The notes: generated by a model from the sequence alone, not told the origin. A stretch of 64,000 bases of DNA from SXOA01 sp046153945 (GCA_046153945.1 JBJXFF010000171.1:1-64000); one strand, 5' to 3'; positions 1 to 6,759 are shown, numbered from the stretch's first letter. Numbers and translations: made by a program.

Positions 1-50
1 CGAACCCGGACCTCCTCGTTCGAAGCGAGGAATGATCTCCGTTTCACCAT
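1..50 (-). tRNA. tRNA-Arg(TCG)-like, truncated by the window edge
   Basis: Read on the minus strand, a stem CCTCG/CGAGG encloses the loop CTTCGAA, giving anticodon TCG. A five-base variable region and the start of a T-arm (CGGGTTCG) follow and run off the left edge. The D-arm is hard to fit to the consensus: only a three-pair CTC/GAG stem is visible and the spacing to the anticodon stem is too long. The 5' end is therefore approximate. It is the last member seen of the minus-strand array. Confidence 0.6.
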
Positions 51-79
51 TGAGCTTCAAATCTTGACTATGAACCAAG

Positions 80-163
80 CGGAAGGCATGGGATTTGAAC
101 CCACATGACTGTCGTCGCACGGTTTAGCAAACCGGCCCGGCGATACGTATCCGGCTACCTTCC
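80..163 (-). tRNA. tRNA-Ser(GCT)
   Basis: A seven-pair acceptor stem (GGAAGGT with GCCTTCC), anticodon loop TTGCTAA (anticodon GCT), a long class II variable arm and T-loop TTCAAAT are all present. The discriminator is G, as expected for serine. No CCA is encoded. Confidence 0.85.
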
Positions 164-173
164 CAATAACAGT

Positions 174-244
174 GGACCGGCCGGGGAATTGAACCCCGAT
201 CTCCTGGTTGCAGGCCAGGCGTCTTCCCGTTGGACCAGCCGCCC
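174..244 (-). tRNA. tRNA-Ala-like (anticodon TGC, C at position 33)
   Basis: A five-pair stem CCTGG/CCAGG encloses the loop CCTGCAA, so the anticodon reads TGC (alanine). The universally expected T33 is C here. The acceptor GGGCGGC pairs with GCCGGTC except for a G3-G70 mismatch, so the G3-U70 pair that marks bacterial tRNA-Ala is absent. The T-arm is regular (CGGGG, TTCAATT, CCCCG). The amino-acid assignment rests on the anticodon only. Confidence 0.6.
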
Positions 245-259
245 ATTTCTTTTTTCCAG

Positions 260-330
260 AGGTCCGTCCGGGAGTCGAACCCGGGCTCCTGCCCTACCAA
301 AGCAGTGTGCGGCCGCAGCACCTACAGACC
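260..330 (-). tRNA. tRNA-Thr(GGT)
   Basis: Acceptor GGTCTGT pairs with ACGGACC. The D-stem is GTGC/GCAC and the anticodon loop TTGGTAG gives GGT. The T-arm is CCGGG TTCGACT CCCGG. The discriminator is T and no CCA is encoded. Confidence 0.85.
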
Positions 331-350
331 AGTTTTGTAACGAACTAAAG

Positions 351-419
351 TAGCGGGTCCGGGAGTCGCACCCGGCGAGTTGAGCTTATGAAACTCTACT
401 GGGCGCTGGCCCACCCGCG
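351..419 (-). tRNA. tRNA-Met-like (anticodon CAT), degenerate
   Basis: The loop TTCATAA on a four-pair stem gives anticodon CAT. The T-arm stem CCGGG/CCCGG is intact but its loop is TGCGACT, with G in place of the invariant T55. The D-region is very short (TGGG, CCAGCG, CCCA) and the acceptor pairs over only about six positions. The three G-C pairs that mark initiator anticodon stems are missing, so this is not a normal initiator tRNA. It could be an elongator Met or Ile(CAT) tRNA, or a decayed copy. Confidence 0.5.
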
Positions 420-455
420 GAAACAAATTCGAAATCCGAAAACCAAAATCCGAAG

Positions 456-538
456 TAGCCAAGGGGAGAGTCGAACTCCCACGCCTCTGGGGCACGACGT
501 TCTGAGCGCCGCATGTTCTTCCGTTTCATCACTTGGCC
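456..538 (-). tRNA. tRNA-Leu(CAG)
   Basis: Acceptor GGCCAAG pairs with CTTGGCT, counting a G-U first pair. The anticodon stem CGGCG/CGTCG carries loop CTCAGAA (CAG). A long class II variable arm is present. The T-loop is TTCGACT and the discriminator is A, as expected for leucine. Confidence 0.85.
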
Positions 539-602
539 ATGTCAGTTCAAAGCTCACAGTTCAAGGTTGAGTTTGACTAACTTTGAACCTTGAACATTCC
601 AG

Positions 603-687
603 TGCGCCGGGCAGGATTCGAACCCGCTGTGCCCCAAAAGGCGAGTGGTTTACAGCCACCCAGGGCAGCCAATTGCCCAGCCGACGC
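603..687 (-). tRNA. tRNA-Tyr(GTA)
   Basis: Acceptor GCGTCGG pairs with CCGGCGC. The anticodon loop CTGTAAA gives GTA. The long variable arm is the class II type usual for bacterial tRNA-Tyr, and the discriminator is A. Confidence 0.88.
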
Positions 688-736
688 GTAAGTTTCAACT
701 TTGAACTCGGAACCTCGTGCTCAAAACGTTTCTCAG

Positions 737-811
737 CGTCCCCGATCGGATTTGAACCGACGACCTCCGCCGTGACAGGGCGGCGAGCACTCCTGGCTGC
801 TCCGCGAGGAC
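737..811 (-). tRNA. tRNA-Asp(GTC)
   Basis: Acceptor GTCCTCG pairs with CGGGGAC. The anticodon arm CCGCC CTGTCAC GGCGG gives GTC. The T-arm is regular and the discriminator is G, as expected for aspartate. Confidence 0.88.
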
Positions 812-848
812 ATGAATTCATAGACAGCCTTTTCCTTTGCAGGTTCAG

Positions 849-921
849 TAGTCCCGGATGGATTCGAACCACCGCTTGTCACTTTGTAGGAGTGCTGCCT
901 TAGCCGCTTGGCCACGGGACC
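849..921 (-). tRNA. tRNA-Val-like (anticodon TAC, C at position 33)
   Basis: Acceptor GGTCCCG pairs with CGGGACT and the discriminator is A. The D-stem is GCC/GGC. The anticodon stem has four pairs plus a G-A mismatch and its loop is CCTACAA, so the anticodon reads TAC (valine) but position 33 is C. Assignment to valine depends on the anticodon alone. Confidence 0.65.
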
Positions 922-940
922 ATTTCTGTTTTCCTGCGAG

Positions 941-1026
941 CGGAAGCCGCGAGACTCGAACTCGCAAGCGGCTTTGAGCCGCCGCCTGTTTTCAAGACAG
1001 GTTCCTCATCCAGCCGGATGACTTCC
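941..1026 (-). tRNA. tRNA-Ser(TGA)
   Basis: Acceptor GGAAGTC pairs with GGCTTCC. The anticodon arm CCTGT CTTGAAA ACAGG gives TGA. A long class II variable arm and a G discriminator are present. Together with Ser(GCT) it makes two serine isoacceptors in the array. Confidence 0.87.
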
Positions 1027-1072
1027 AAAACTGATACGGCTGCAAGTCAGGTTTCTGACAAAAAATGTTCAG

Positions 1073-1146
1073 CTGTGGCGGCAGGAATCGAACCTGCGGG
1101 AGAGCGGTTAACAGCCGCCCGACCGTACCAGCACGGAAACACCACA
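1073..1146 (-). tRNA. tRNA-Asn(GTT)
   Basis: Acceptor TGTGGTG pairs with CGCCACA. The loop CTGTTAA on a GCGG/CCGC stem gives GTT. The T-loop is TTCGATT and the discriminator is G. Confidence 0.87.
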
Positions 1147-1152
1147 AATTGA

Positions 1153-1239
1153 GCTTCAAAAGGGGTCAGGCACCTCGCCGTCAAATCGAATTCGGTGGCT
1201 AACTCAATTCGTGGATCGGAGCCAGACCCCTTTTGAAGC
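1153..1239. repeat. REP-like inverted repeat inside the tRNA array
   Basis: Two 19-base arms (1153-1171 and 1221-1239) match at 18 of 19 positions in inverted orientation and share the word CAAAAGGGGTC. They enclose about 49 bases. From general knowledge this resembles REP or REPIN-type units mobilised by RAYT transposases; no transposase gene lies in the window. It separates the tRNA-Asn and tRNA-Pro genes. Confidence 0.7.
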
Positions 1240-1242
1240 GAA

Positions 1243-1318
1243 GTCGGCGAGGCTGGGTTCGAACCAGCATCTTCGTGCTCCCAAAGCACGCGGACTTCCC
1301 GTTTCTCCCACACGCCGA
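1243..1318 (-). tRNA. tRNA-Pro(TGG)
   Basis: Acceptor TCGGCGT pairs with TCGCCGA at six of seven positions. The anticodon arm CGTGC TTTGGGA GCACG gives TGG. The T-loop is TTCGAAC. Its 3' end lies a few bases from the REP-like repeat. Confidence 0.83.
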
Positions 1319-1354
1319 ATGAACGCCAGCACACGGAGTGTGGTGGCTGCTAAG

Positions 1355-1425
1355 AGCGCCCAGCGGGAGTCGAACCCGCACTTCCGCCATGGCAAGGCAG
1401 CAGGCTGCCGCTACATCATGGGCGC
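1355..1425 (-). tRNA. tRNA-Gly(GCC)
   Basis: Acceptor GCGCCCA pairs with TGGGCGC. The loop TTGCCAT gives anticodon GCC. T-stem GCGGG/CCCGC is intact and the discriminator is T, as is common for glycine. Confidence 0.85.
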
Positions 1426-1459
1426 TCGTCATTCCACGACCAAATTGTCAATGAGCAAG

Positions 1460-1532
1460 TGGGACCCGAGGGGCTCGAACCCTCACCTTCCCGGTTAAGA
1501 GCCGGGCATGCTGCCGCTAACACCTTGATCCC
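1460..1532 (-). tRNA. tRNA-Lys(CTT)
   Basis: Acceptor GGGATCA pairs with GGGTCCC at six positions. The anticodon arm CCCGG CTCTTAA CCGGG gives CTT. T-arm GAGGG TTCGAGC CCCTC is regular and the discriminator is A. Confidence 0.85.
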
Positions 1533-1547
1533 GATTTATATTTCCAG

Positions 1548-1619
1548 TGGTAGCCCTGAGGATCGAACTCAGCGCGCCTCGGTTATCAGCCGAAGCTCGG
1601 CAACCAGCCCTCGACTACC
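1548..1619 (-). tRNA. tRNA-Ile(GAT)
   Basis: Acceptor GGTAGTC pairs with GGCTACC. The loop CTGATAA gives anticodon GAT. The T-arm CTGAG TTCGATC CTCAG is intact and the discriminator is A. Confidence 0.86.
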
Positions 1620-1628
1620 AGCTTCAAG

Positions 1629-1701
1629 TAGCTCGTATGGGAATCGAACCCATCTCTCCGCCTTGAAAGGGCGGAATCCTAAACCACTAAACGAACGAGC
1701 C
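1629..1701 (-). tRNA. tRNA-Glu(TTC), first gene of the array
   Basis: Acceptor GGCTCGT pairs with ACGAGCT. The anticodon arm CCGCC CTTTCAA GGCGG gives TTC. The T-arm ATGGG TTCGATT CCCAT is regular and the discriminator is A. In the direction of transcription it is the most upstream tRNA, so the array promoter should lie to its right. Confidence 0.87.
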
Positions 1702-2149
1702 GCGTGATTCTGAAAATCCATAAAAAAAGCCTGGCGTCTGGCGACACCGGGCTTCAAGTCCCGCAGGCTTGGAAGCCGTGTCACCAGCGCAGCGAATACG
1801 GGGAGCAATTCGCCGTATTCGTGGCGCTGCCTTCGTATTCGCGGGCAAAGTAATAAGTCGAATTCCAGGTTGGCTTTGACACGTTTCTACCTTTCACCAA
1901 GTGGCCCATAGCTTTTGACTGCTCTGGAATGTAGACGCCAGGGAGCGCGAGAGGTTCACGGCTGATGAGAAAGAATTTCGCCACGGAAGGTAGATGCGTC
2001 TGGGTCCGCAATTATTCGCGCGATGTTACGGAAATTCTTGCGGGCGACGGGAGCCGGGAAACGTGCCGACTGACTTTCACGGTGCCAGCTCGGTAAACTG
2101 TTTCCTACCAGCAACTTGAGATGACTCTTTCGGAACTAGGACGCATGCC
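1702..2149. other. Non-coding leader between the tRNA array and nagB
   Basis: No convincing gene was found in these 448 bases. The left part is structured: an 8-base outer stem (1740-1747 with 1778-1785) encloses two hairpins (1748-1763 and 1766-1777), and an adjacent 17-base inverted repeat (1785-1801 with 1813-1829) matches at 15 of 17 positions. A run of seven A on the plus strand (1723-1729) reads as seven T on the minus strand. The right half is featureless to the eye; one 76-codon minus-strand ORF (1781-2011) has no recognisable family. Confidence 0.5.
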
Positions 2150-2893
2150 ATGAAAATCACCCTGTGCAAGGATAAACAGGAACTCGGCCGCCGCGCCGCG
2201 AGTGAGGGGGCGGAGGCAATTCAACAGGCGATTGCCGCTCGCGGACAGGCCAATGTCACGGTGGCTACCGGGGCCTCGCAGTTTGAGATGCTGGCGGAAC
2301 TGGTGAAGGCCCAGGGGATTGAGTGGGGGAAAGTGGTCTTCTTTCACCTCGACGAATACCCCGGCATGCCCGAAACCCATCCGGCTTCGTTCAAAAAGTA
2401 CCTCACCGAGCGGCTGGTGCGGAAGCTGCCGATGGCACCCAAGGCGTTTCATTTTATCGATAGCCTGGCGGACCCTGCTGCCGAGTGCCGACGCGTCGGG
2501 GAGATCATCAAGCAGCATCCGATTGATGTGGCGTTCATCGGCATCGGGGAAAATGGGCATCTGGCGTTTAACGATCCCCCCGCGGACTTCGCCACCGAAG
2601 AGCCGTTCATCTTGGCAACTCTGGACGAACCCTGCCGCCGCCAGCAGTTCGGCGAAGGCTGGTTTGCAACCCTAAAGGATGTGCCGCGGAAAGCCATCTC
2701 GATGTCAATTCGAGAGATCATGAAGGCGGCGACGCTGATTTGCAGCGTCCCCGACGCCCGCAAAGCCAAAGCCGTCAAAGCCGCGCTGGAAGGACCTGTC
2801 ACTCCGCTGGTTCCCGCCAGTATCCTGCAGCAGCATGGCTCGGTGTGCGTCTATTTGGATCCCGATTCGGCCGCGCTGCTTTCCGTGAAGTGA
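2150..2893 (+). CDS. nagB: Glucosamine-6-phosphate deaminase-like protein
   Basis: The 247-residue protein has the NagB/6-phosphogluconolactonase fold signature. It carries LDEYPGMPETHP near residues 67-78 and GENGHLAFNDPP at 133-144. The family converts glucosamine 6-phosphate to fructose 6-phosphate and ammonia, linking amino-sugar use to glycolysis in the cytoplasm. Compared with the E. coli motif, the catalytic-loop Asp is Asn (seen in other NagB proteins) and the Glu after FN is Asp. The ATG at 2150 follows AGGAC. Its stop lies one base from the convergent trpA stop. A different sugar-phosphate isomerase or lactonase role is possible. Confidence 0.85.
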   Translation: MKITLCKDKQELGRRAASEGAEAIQQAIAARGQANVTVATGASQFEMLAELVKAQGIEWGKVVFFHLDEYPGMPETHPASFKKYLTERLVRKLPMAPKAFHFIDSLADPAAECRRVGEIIKQHPIDVAFIGIGENGHLAFNDPPADFATEEPFILATLDEPCRRQQFGEGWFATLKDVPRKAISMSIREIMKAATLICSVPDARKAKAVKAALEGPVTPLVPASILQQHGSVCVYLDPDSAALLSVK

Positions 2894-2894
2894 G

Positions 2895-3695
2895 CTACTT
2901 CACCGCCTCTTGCAAGCTCTGGACATACTCCCCAACTTCCTTCACCACCTCCGCCCGAGATCGCGTTGCCGCTTGGGCAACCCGCCGGACGATGGCGGAG
3001 CCGACGATGAGGCCATCGGCGACAGGGGCGAGCAGCTTCACATGCTCCGGCTGACTAATGCCAAAGCCGATGCAGATGGGGAGCTTCGTCTGAGTTCGGA
3101 GCCAACTGACATTTTCGAGGAGTTGCGGCGGCAGTTGCGTCCGTTCGCCCGTGATGCCGGTGACCGAGACGTAATACAGAAAACCGCTGGAGGAGTTGGC
3201 GATTCGCACGGCCCGTTCTCGGGGCGTGGTCGGCGTTACAAGTTGAATCAGGCTAAAGTCGGCTTTGCGGCAGATGGTCGCCAGCGATTCCGCTTCTTCC
3301 ACCAGCAGATCAGGAACAATCGCGCCGCTGACACCGGCGGCTTGGGCTTCAGCCACGTACCGCTCGGCTCCGTAGCGATGAATGATGGCGTAGCTCACCA
3401 TTGTCACCCGCGGCATCTTCACTTCATCCTTCAGGCCACGAAGCAGTTCGAAGATATGATGGACTTTGATTTTCTTCTCGAGCGCCCGAGTATACGACGC
3501 CTGAATCACCGGTCCGTCCGCGATTGGATCGCTATACGGAATGCCGACTTCGCACATCGAAGAGCCGACCCGGTCGAGTTCGCGGATGATCTGGCCGGTG
3601 AATTCGAGATCGGGATCGCCAGCCGTGACGAACGGCATGAGGGCCTTGCGGCCCTGCGAGCGGAGAGTCGTAAAGAGTTTGTCAATTGGGGACAT
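2895..3695 (-). CDS. trpA: Tryptophan synthase alpha chain
   Basis: This 266-residue protein cleaves indole-3-glycerol phosphate to indole and glyceraldehyde 3-phosphate. It shows the conserved Glu49 and the segment GIPYSDPIADGP (51-62) with Asp60, matching the canonical catalytic residues. Phosphate-binding segments such as GFGIS and VGSAIV lie near the C-terminus. It follows trpB on the same strand, 75 bases downstream. The gap is filled by a perfect 28-base inverted repeat that ends one base before this start codon, so no Shine-Dalgarno sequence is free upstream. Confidence 0.95.
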   Translation of the reverse strand: MSPIDKLFTTLRSQGRKALMPFVTAGDPDLEFTGQIIRELDRVGSSMCEVGIPYSDPIADGPVIQASYTRALEKKIKVHHIFELLRGLKDEVKMPRVTMVSYAIIHRYGAERYVAEAQAAGVSGAIVPDLLVEEAESLATICRKADFSLIQLVTPTTPRERAVRIANSSSGFLYYVSVTGITGERTQLPPQLLENVSWLRTQTKLPICIGFGISQPEHVKLLAPVADGLIVGSAIVRRVAQAATRSRAEVVKEVGEYVQSLQEAVK

Positions 3696-3696
3696 G

Positions 3697-3796
3697 GCGA
3701 GCGGGGGGCGTCAGCCCCCTGATATTTCTTTATGTTCGTGTAGTAGCTGGGTCAAATTCTTTGGCTAGTATCAGGGGGCTGACGCCCCCCGCTCGC
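3697..3796. repeat. Perfect 28-bp inverted repeat between trpB and trpA
   Basis: Arms 3697-3724 and 3769-3796 are exact reverse complements, with a 44-base spacer. Each arm is itself partly palindromic around GGGGGCTGACGCCCCC. The right arm contains the trpB stop codon and encodes the last residues of TrpB, while the left arm begins one base upstream of the trpA ATG. It could act as a transcription barrier or RNA-stabilising hairpin inside the operon. Confidence 0.92.
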
Positions 3797-5003
3797 CGCG
3801 GAGTCGAGCAATTTCTGCCGCGTCTTTGTCACCTCTCCCGGAGAGGCAGATGACGAGGTTCTGATCTTTCTTCATTCCGCTGGCGATTTCCATCGCTTTG
3901 AACACCGCATGGCTGCTTTCCAGGGCGGGCAGGATTCCTTCGCACTGGGCGAGGGCATCGAAGCCGCGGAGGGCGTCGCCATCTTCGCAGTAGGTGTATT
4001 CGGCCCGACCGGTATCTTTCCAGTAGCTATGTTCCGGTCCGACGCCAGGGTAATCGAGGCCGGCGGAGATGGAATGGACGTCGCAAGTCTGGCCGTCTTC
4101 ATCCTGCATTACATAGCTGTAGCTGCCGTGCAACACTCCGGGGGAACCGTGGCTGAGAGGGGCGGCATGTTGCCCCGGCTGGGGGCTCCGTCCGCCCGCT
4201 TCGACACCGATGAGGCGGACGCTGCGGTCCTCGACGAAGGGGAAAAACATGCCGGCTGCGTTGCTGCCGCCGCCGACGCAGGCGACCACCGCATCAGGGA
4301 GTCGACCGAGGCGGGAAAGCGACTGCTCCCGAGCCTCGCGGCCGATGACCGACTGAAAGTCACGGACCATCCGTGGAAATGGATGAGGACCAATGACCGA
4401 GCCGATGATGTAGTGCGTCGTTTCGACAGAGGCCATCCAGTCCCGCATCGCCTCATTGACGGCGTCACGCAATGTTCGCGAGCCGCTCGTCACCGGCCGC
4501 ACTTCCGCGCCGAGAAGCTTCATGCTGTTCACATTAGGGGCCTGACGGCGAATGTCCTCTTCCCCCATGTAGACGACGCACGGGATGCCGAAGTGGGCAC
4601 ACGCGGTTGCGGTCGCCACGCCATGCTGACCGGCACCGGTTTCGGCAATCACCCGCCCCTTCTTCATGCGGATCGTCAGCAGGGCCTGGCCGATGGTGTT
4701 GTTGATTTTGTGAGCCCCGGTGTGATTTAGATCCTCCCGCTTCAGCCAAATCTGCGCCCCGCCACACTTCTCGCTCAGTCGTTTGGCGTAATAGAACGGG
4801 CTGGGCCGGCCGACGAAGTTTTTCAGCAAATCATCGAGTTCGGCCTGGAAGGCCGGGTCCAGCCGGGCCTTGTCGTACTCCCGCGTCAATTCATCGAGTG
4901 CCCGGGTCAGAGTCTCCGGCACATACCGGCCGCCGAAATCCCCAAACCGGCCGGCTTGGTCCGGGACCTGGGAGGAAGCGGCTGTTTTTAGAGCGAGAGT
5001 CAT
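3771..5003 (-). CDS. trpB: Tryptophan synthase beta chain
   Basis: The 410-residue protein condenses indole with serine using PLP. The PLP lysine is in HTGAHKINN (Lys99), and the phosphate-binding glycine loop GGGSNA lies near residue 246. The length is normal for TrpB apart from a C-terminal tail ending RGERGASAP. That tail is encoded by one arm of the intergenic inverted repeat, so the native stop was probably displaced by the repeat. It is the promoter-proximal gene of the trpB-trpA pair; other trp genes are not in the window. Confidence 0.96.
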   Translation of the reverse strand: MTLALKTAASSQVPDQAGRFGDFGGRYVPETLTRALDELTREYDKARLDPAFQAELDDLLKNFVGRPSPFYYAKRLSEKCGGAQIWLKREDLNHTGAHKINNTIGQALLTIRMKKGRVIAETGAGQHGVATATACAHFGIPCVVYMGEEDIRRQAPNVNSMKLLGAEVRPVTSGSRTLRDAVNEAMRDWMASVETTHYIIGSVIGPHPFPRMVRDFQSVIGREAREQSLSRLGRLPDAVVACVGGGSNAAGMFFPFVEDRSVRLIGVEAGGRSPQPGQHAAPLSHGSPGVLHGSYSYVMQDEDGQTCDVHSISAGLDYPGVGPEHSYWKDTGRAEYTYCEDGDALRGFDALAQCEGILPALESSHAVFKAMEIASGMKKDQNLVICLSGRGDKDAAEIARLRGERGASAP

Positions 5004-5261
5004 GACAATTGTGGACGCTTGGAAAGCTGCTTATGGTGTTTCTTGTTGAATGATTCTACTATCCCAGCGACGCAAAGCTTTTTGCTGCAATGGGTTGCGA
5101 GTGTTCTTGAAGCTCGGGGCCGAAACGCTCGCCAGGCTTTGATTGTCCCAGCGGTGTCGTATCAGGGTCAAGGGTGGGAGGCGAAGGAGCGTTCCGTCGG
5201 TAATTCGGAGTTTCACCTTGGCTCATCCGCCAGTCACGTCGCGGAATTGTAGAATGGACCG

Positions 5262-5729
5262 ATGGAATCCTCTCCAACAAACTCGTTAACCTTTCCGTCG
5301 AAAATCGATTGGTGGCTCCTGGGGCTGCTGCTCTTTGTCGTCGCCGCTCAGCTTACCGCGGCGGTCTGCATCTTTATTGGCGGGCGGGAACTATGGGTGG
5401 GAGGAGTGCTGCTCCTTTCCGCCGGGTTCATTTCCTGGTTGCTCCGCTCGACTTACTACGTCGTTGACGAAACCCGACTGCTCATTCGCTCCGGCCCTGT
5501 TTGGTTCAACGTGCGGCTGGAAACCATTGAGGAAATCGTGCCCACGCGCAACCCCATCAGCTCCCCTGCCCTGTCGCTGGATCGGCTGGCGATTCACTAT
5601 CGCGCGGGGAGCAAACGGCGCATGGTCATGATCTCCCCCGCCGACAAAGCAGAATTCCTTCAGGTCATCGCGGCCTTGGTTCCGGGAATGGTTGTGGAAG
5701 GGACAAAGGTGCGAAGAGTTGCCGTCTAG
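5262..5729 (+). CDS. Small membrane protein with bacterial PH-like domain
   Basis: The 155-residue protein starts with two hydrophobic segments (about residues 17-38 and 45-63). A soluble domain follows, with the pattern LLIRSGP, then ISSPALSLDRL, then ISPADKAEFLQ. This pattern resembles the bPH_4 (DUF1200) family of PH-like domains anchored in membranes. Its substrate and partners are unknown. It is read divergently from trpB across 258 bases with no visible regulatory site, and converges on the oxidoreductase gene to its right. Confidence 0.6.
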   Translation: MESSPTNSLTFPSKIDWWLLGLLLFVVAAQLTAAVCIFIGGRELWVGGVLLLSAGFISWLLRSTYYVVDETRLLIRSGPVWFNVRLETIEEIVPTRNPISSPALSLDRLAIHYRAGSKRRMVMISPADKAEFLQVIAALVPGMVVEGTKVRRVAV

Positions 5730-5739
5730 TTGTCCGACG

Positions 5740-6759
5740 CTATTTCACTCCCAGGGCTGCCAGCCGCTTTCCGGCTTCTTCGGTCGCCTTCTGCATCACT
5801 TCTTCAATCTTCGCGGGGGCTCCGCCGCGACGTTTGCTTTCGTCGGCAGCTTCCATGAAGGCGTAGAGTTCGATGGTTTCTTCGGCGGCGACGGGGGACT
5901 GTTTGGTGCGGAAGAATTTAACGATCTCCACGGCGAGAGGACGATAGCCGCCGAAGGGGCCGATTTCCTTGATCCCCTTGCTGCCGAAGCCGGTGCCGCC
6001 ATAGCCGCCACCCTTGCCACGCATGCCGCGAAAAGTTCCGATGCGGCCATCCTTCCAGGTTCCCACGGCCACATCCTGCTCCGGTGTGGAAATGCGACTG
6101 ACCGAAGTGCAGCCGGGACCCATGACGGTGTAAAGAGTTTCGCAGCCGTGGATGCCATACCAATAAAGATCGGGATGCGTCTTCTCCAAGGCGCAGGGGC
6201 TAAAGGCATCGCAGCCGACGATATCGCCGATGGAACCGTTCCGCATCTCCTGGGCTCCCTTGGCGTAGCGGAGGGACGACGAGGAAAAGACGGGGCAGTT
6301 GTACTTTTTGGCTGCCGCATAGATGGCGATGGCATCGGCCAGCGAGCCGGCGACCGGCTTGTCGATGAAGCAGGGCTTCCCTGCTTTGAAGACCGGCAGG
6401 GCTTGCTCCAGGTGCGGGCGGCCGTCGTTTGTTTCGAGCAGGACACAGTCGACCCGTTTCAGAAGCTCGTCAATGGAGTCGACGATTTCCACGCCGTGTT
6501 TCTTCACGTCCTCGATATAACCTGGCACTCGCTCGGTGCTGGAGATGATGTCCGGGCTCCCCTTGGGATAGGCCGCGACCACGCGGCAGTGTGACAGGTC
6601 GGCTGCGGCATTGGGGTCATTTAGATCCTTGGTGAAGGCGATGGCATGGGAAGTATCCAGGCCGATGATTCCGACCTTGAGTTCCGGCGGATCGGCGGCA
6701 GCGAGTTCTGTGGCAGGGGTCATGACTAGCAAGGCGCAAAGGAGGAAGAGGCGGGACAT
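5740..6759 (-). CDS. Secreted Gfo/Idh/MocA-family oxidoreductase
   Basis: A 339-residue protein with an N-terminal signal peptide (residues 1-22, ending AAA). A Rossmann start VGIIGLDTSH follows. The family motif here is FIDKPVAGS, in place of the usual EKP. Members use NAD(P) to oxidise or reduce sugars and related polyols; export is common among planctomycete homologues. The start at 6759 has GGAG six bases upstream. It is monocistronic as far as can be seen. The substrate cannot be predicted. Confidence 0.75.
   Translation of the reverse strand: MSRLFLLCALLVMTPATELAAADPPELKVGIIGLDTSHAIAFTKDLNDPNAAADLSHCRVVAAYPKGSPDIISSTERVPGYIEDVKKHGVEIVDSIDELLKRVDCVLLETNDGRPHLEQALPVFKAGKPCFIDKPVAGSLADAIAIYAAAKKYNCPVFSSSSLRYAKGAQEMRNGSIGDIVGCDAFSPCALEKTHPDLYWYGIHGCETLYTVMGPGCTSVSRISTPEQDVAVGTWKDGRIGTFRGMRGKGGGYGGTGFGSKGIKEIGPFGGYRPLAVEIVKFFRTKQSPVAAEETIELYAFMEAADESKRRGGAPAKIEEVMQKATEEAGKRLAALGVK

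Noticed and set aside
1740..1785. Possible selenocysteine tRNA (loop CTTCAAG, anticodon TCA)
   Set aside because: No T-arm, no acceptor of the right length and no long variable arm; only two hairpins on an 8-base stem.
105..1808. Several plus- and minus-strand ORFs of 60-106 codons across the tRNA array
   Set aside because: They run through well-folded tRNA genes, contain no recognisable domain and have no ribosome-binding sites.
3909..4730. 273-codon plus-strand ORF opposite trpB
   Set aside because: It is a shadow of trpB with no family likeness; trpB is unambiguous on the other strand.
5004..5261. Searched for a trp leader peptide or attenuator upstream of trpB
   Set aside because: No short ORF with tandem Trp codons and no convincing terminator/antiterminator pair was seen.
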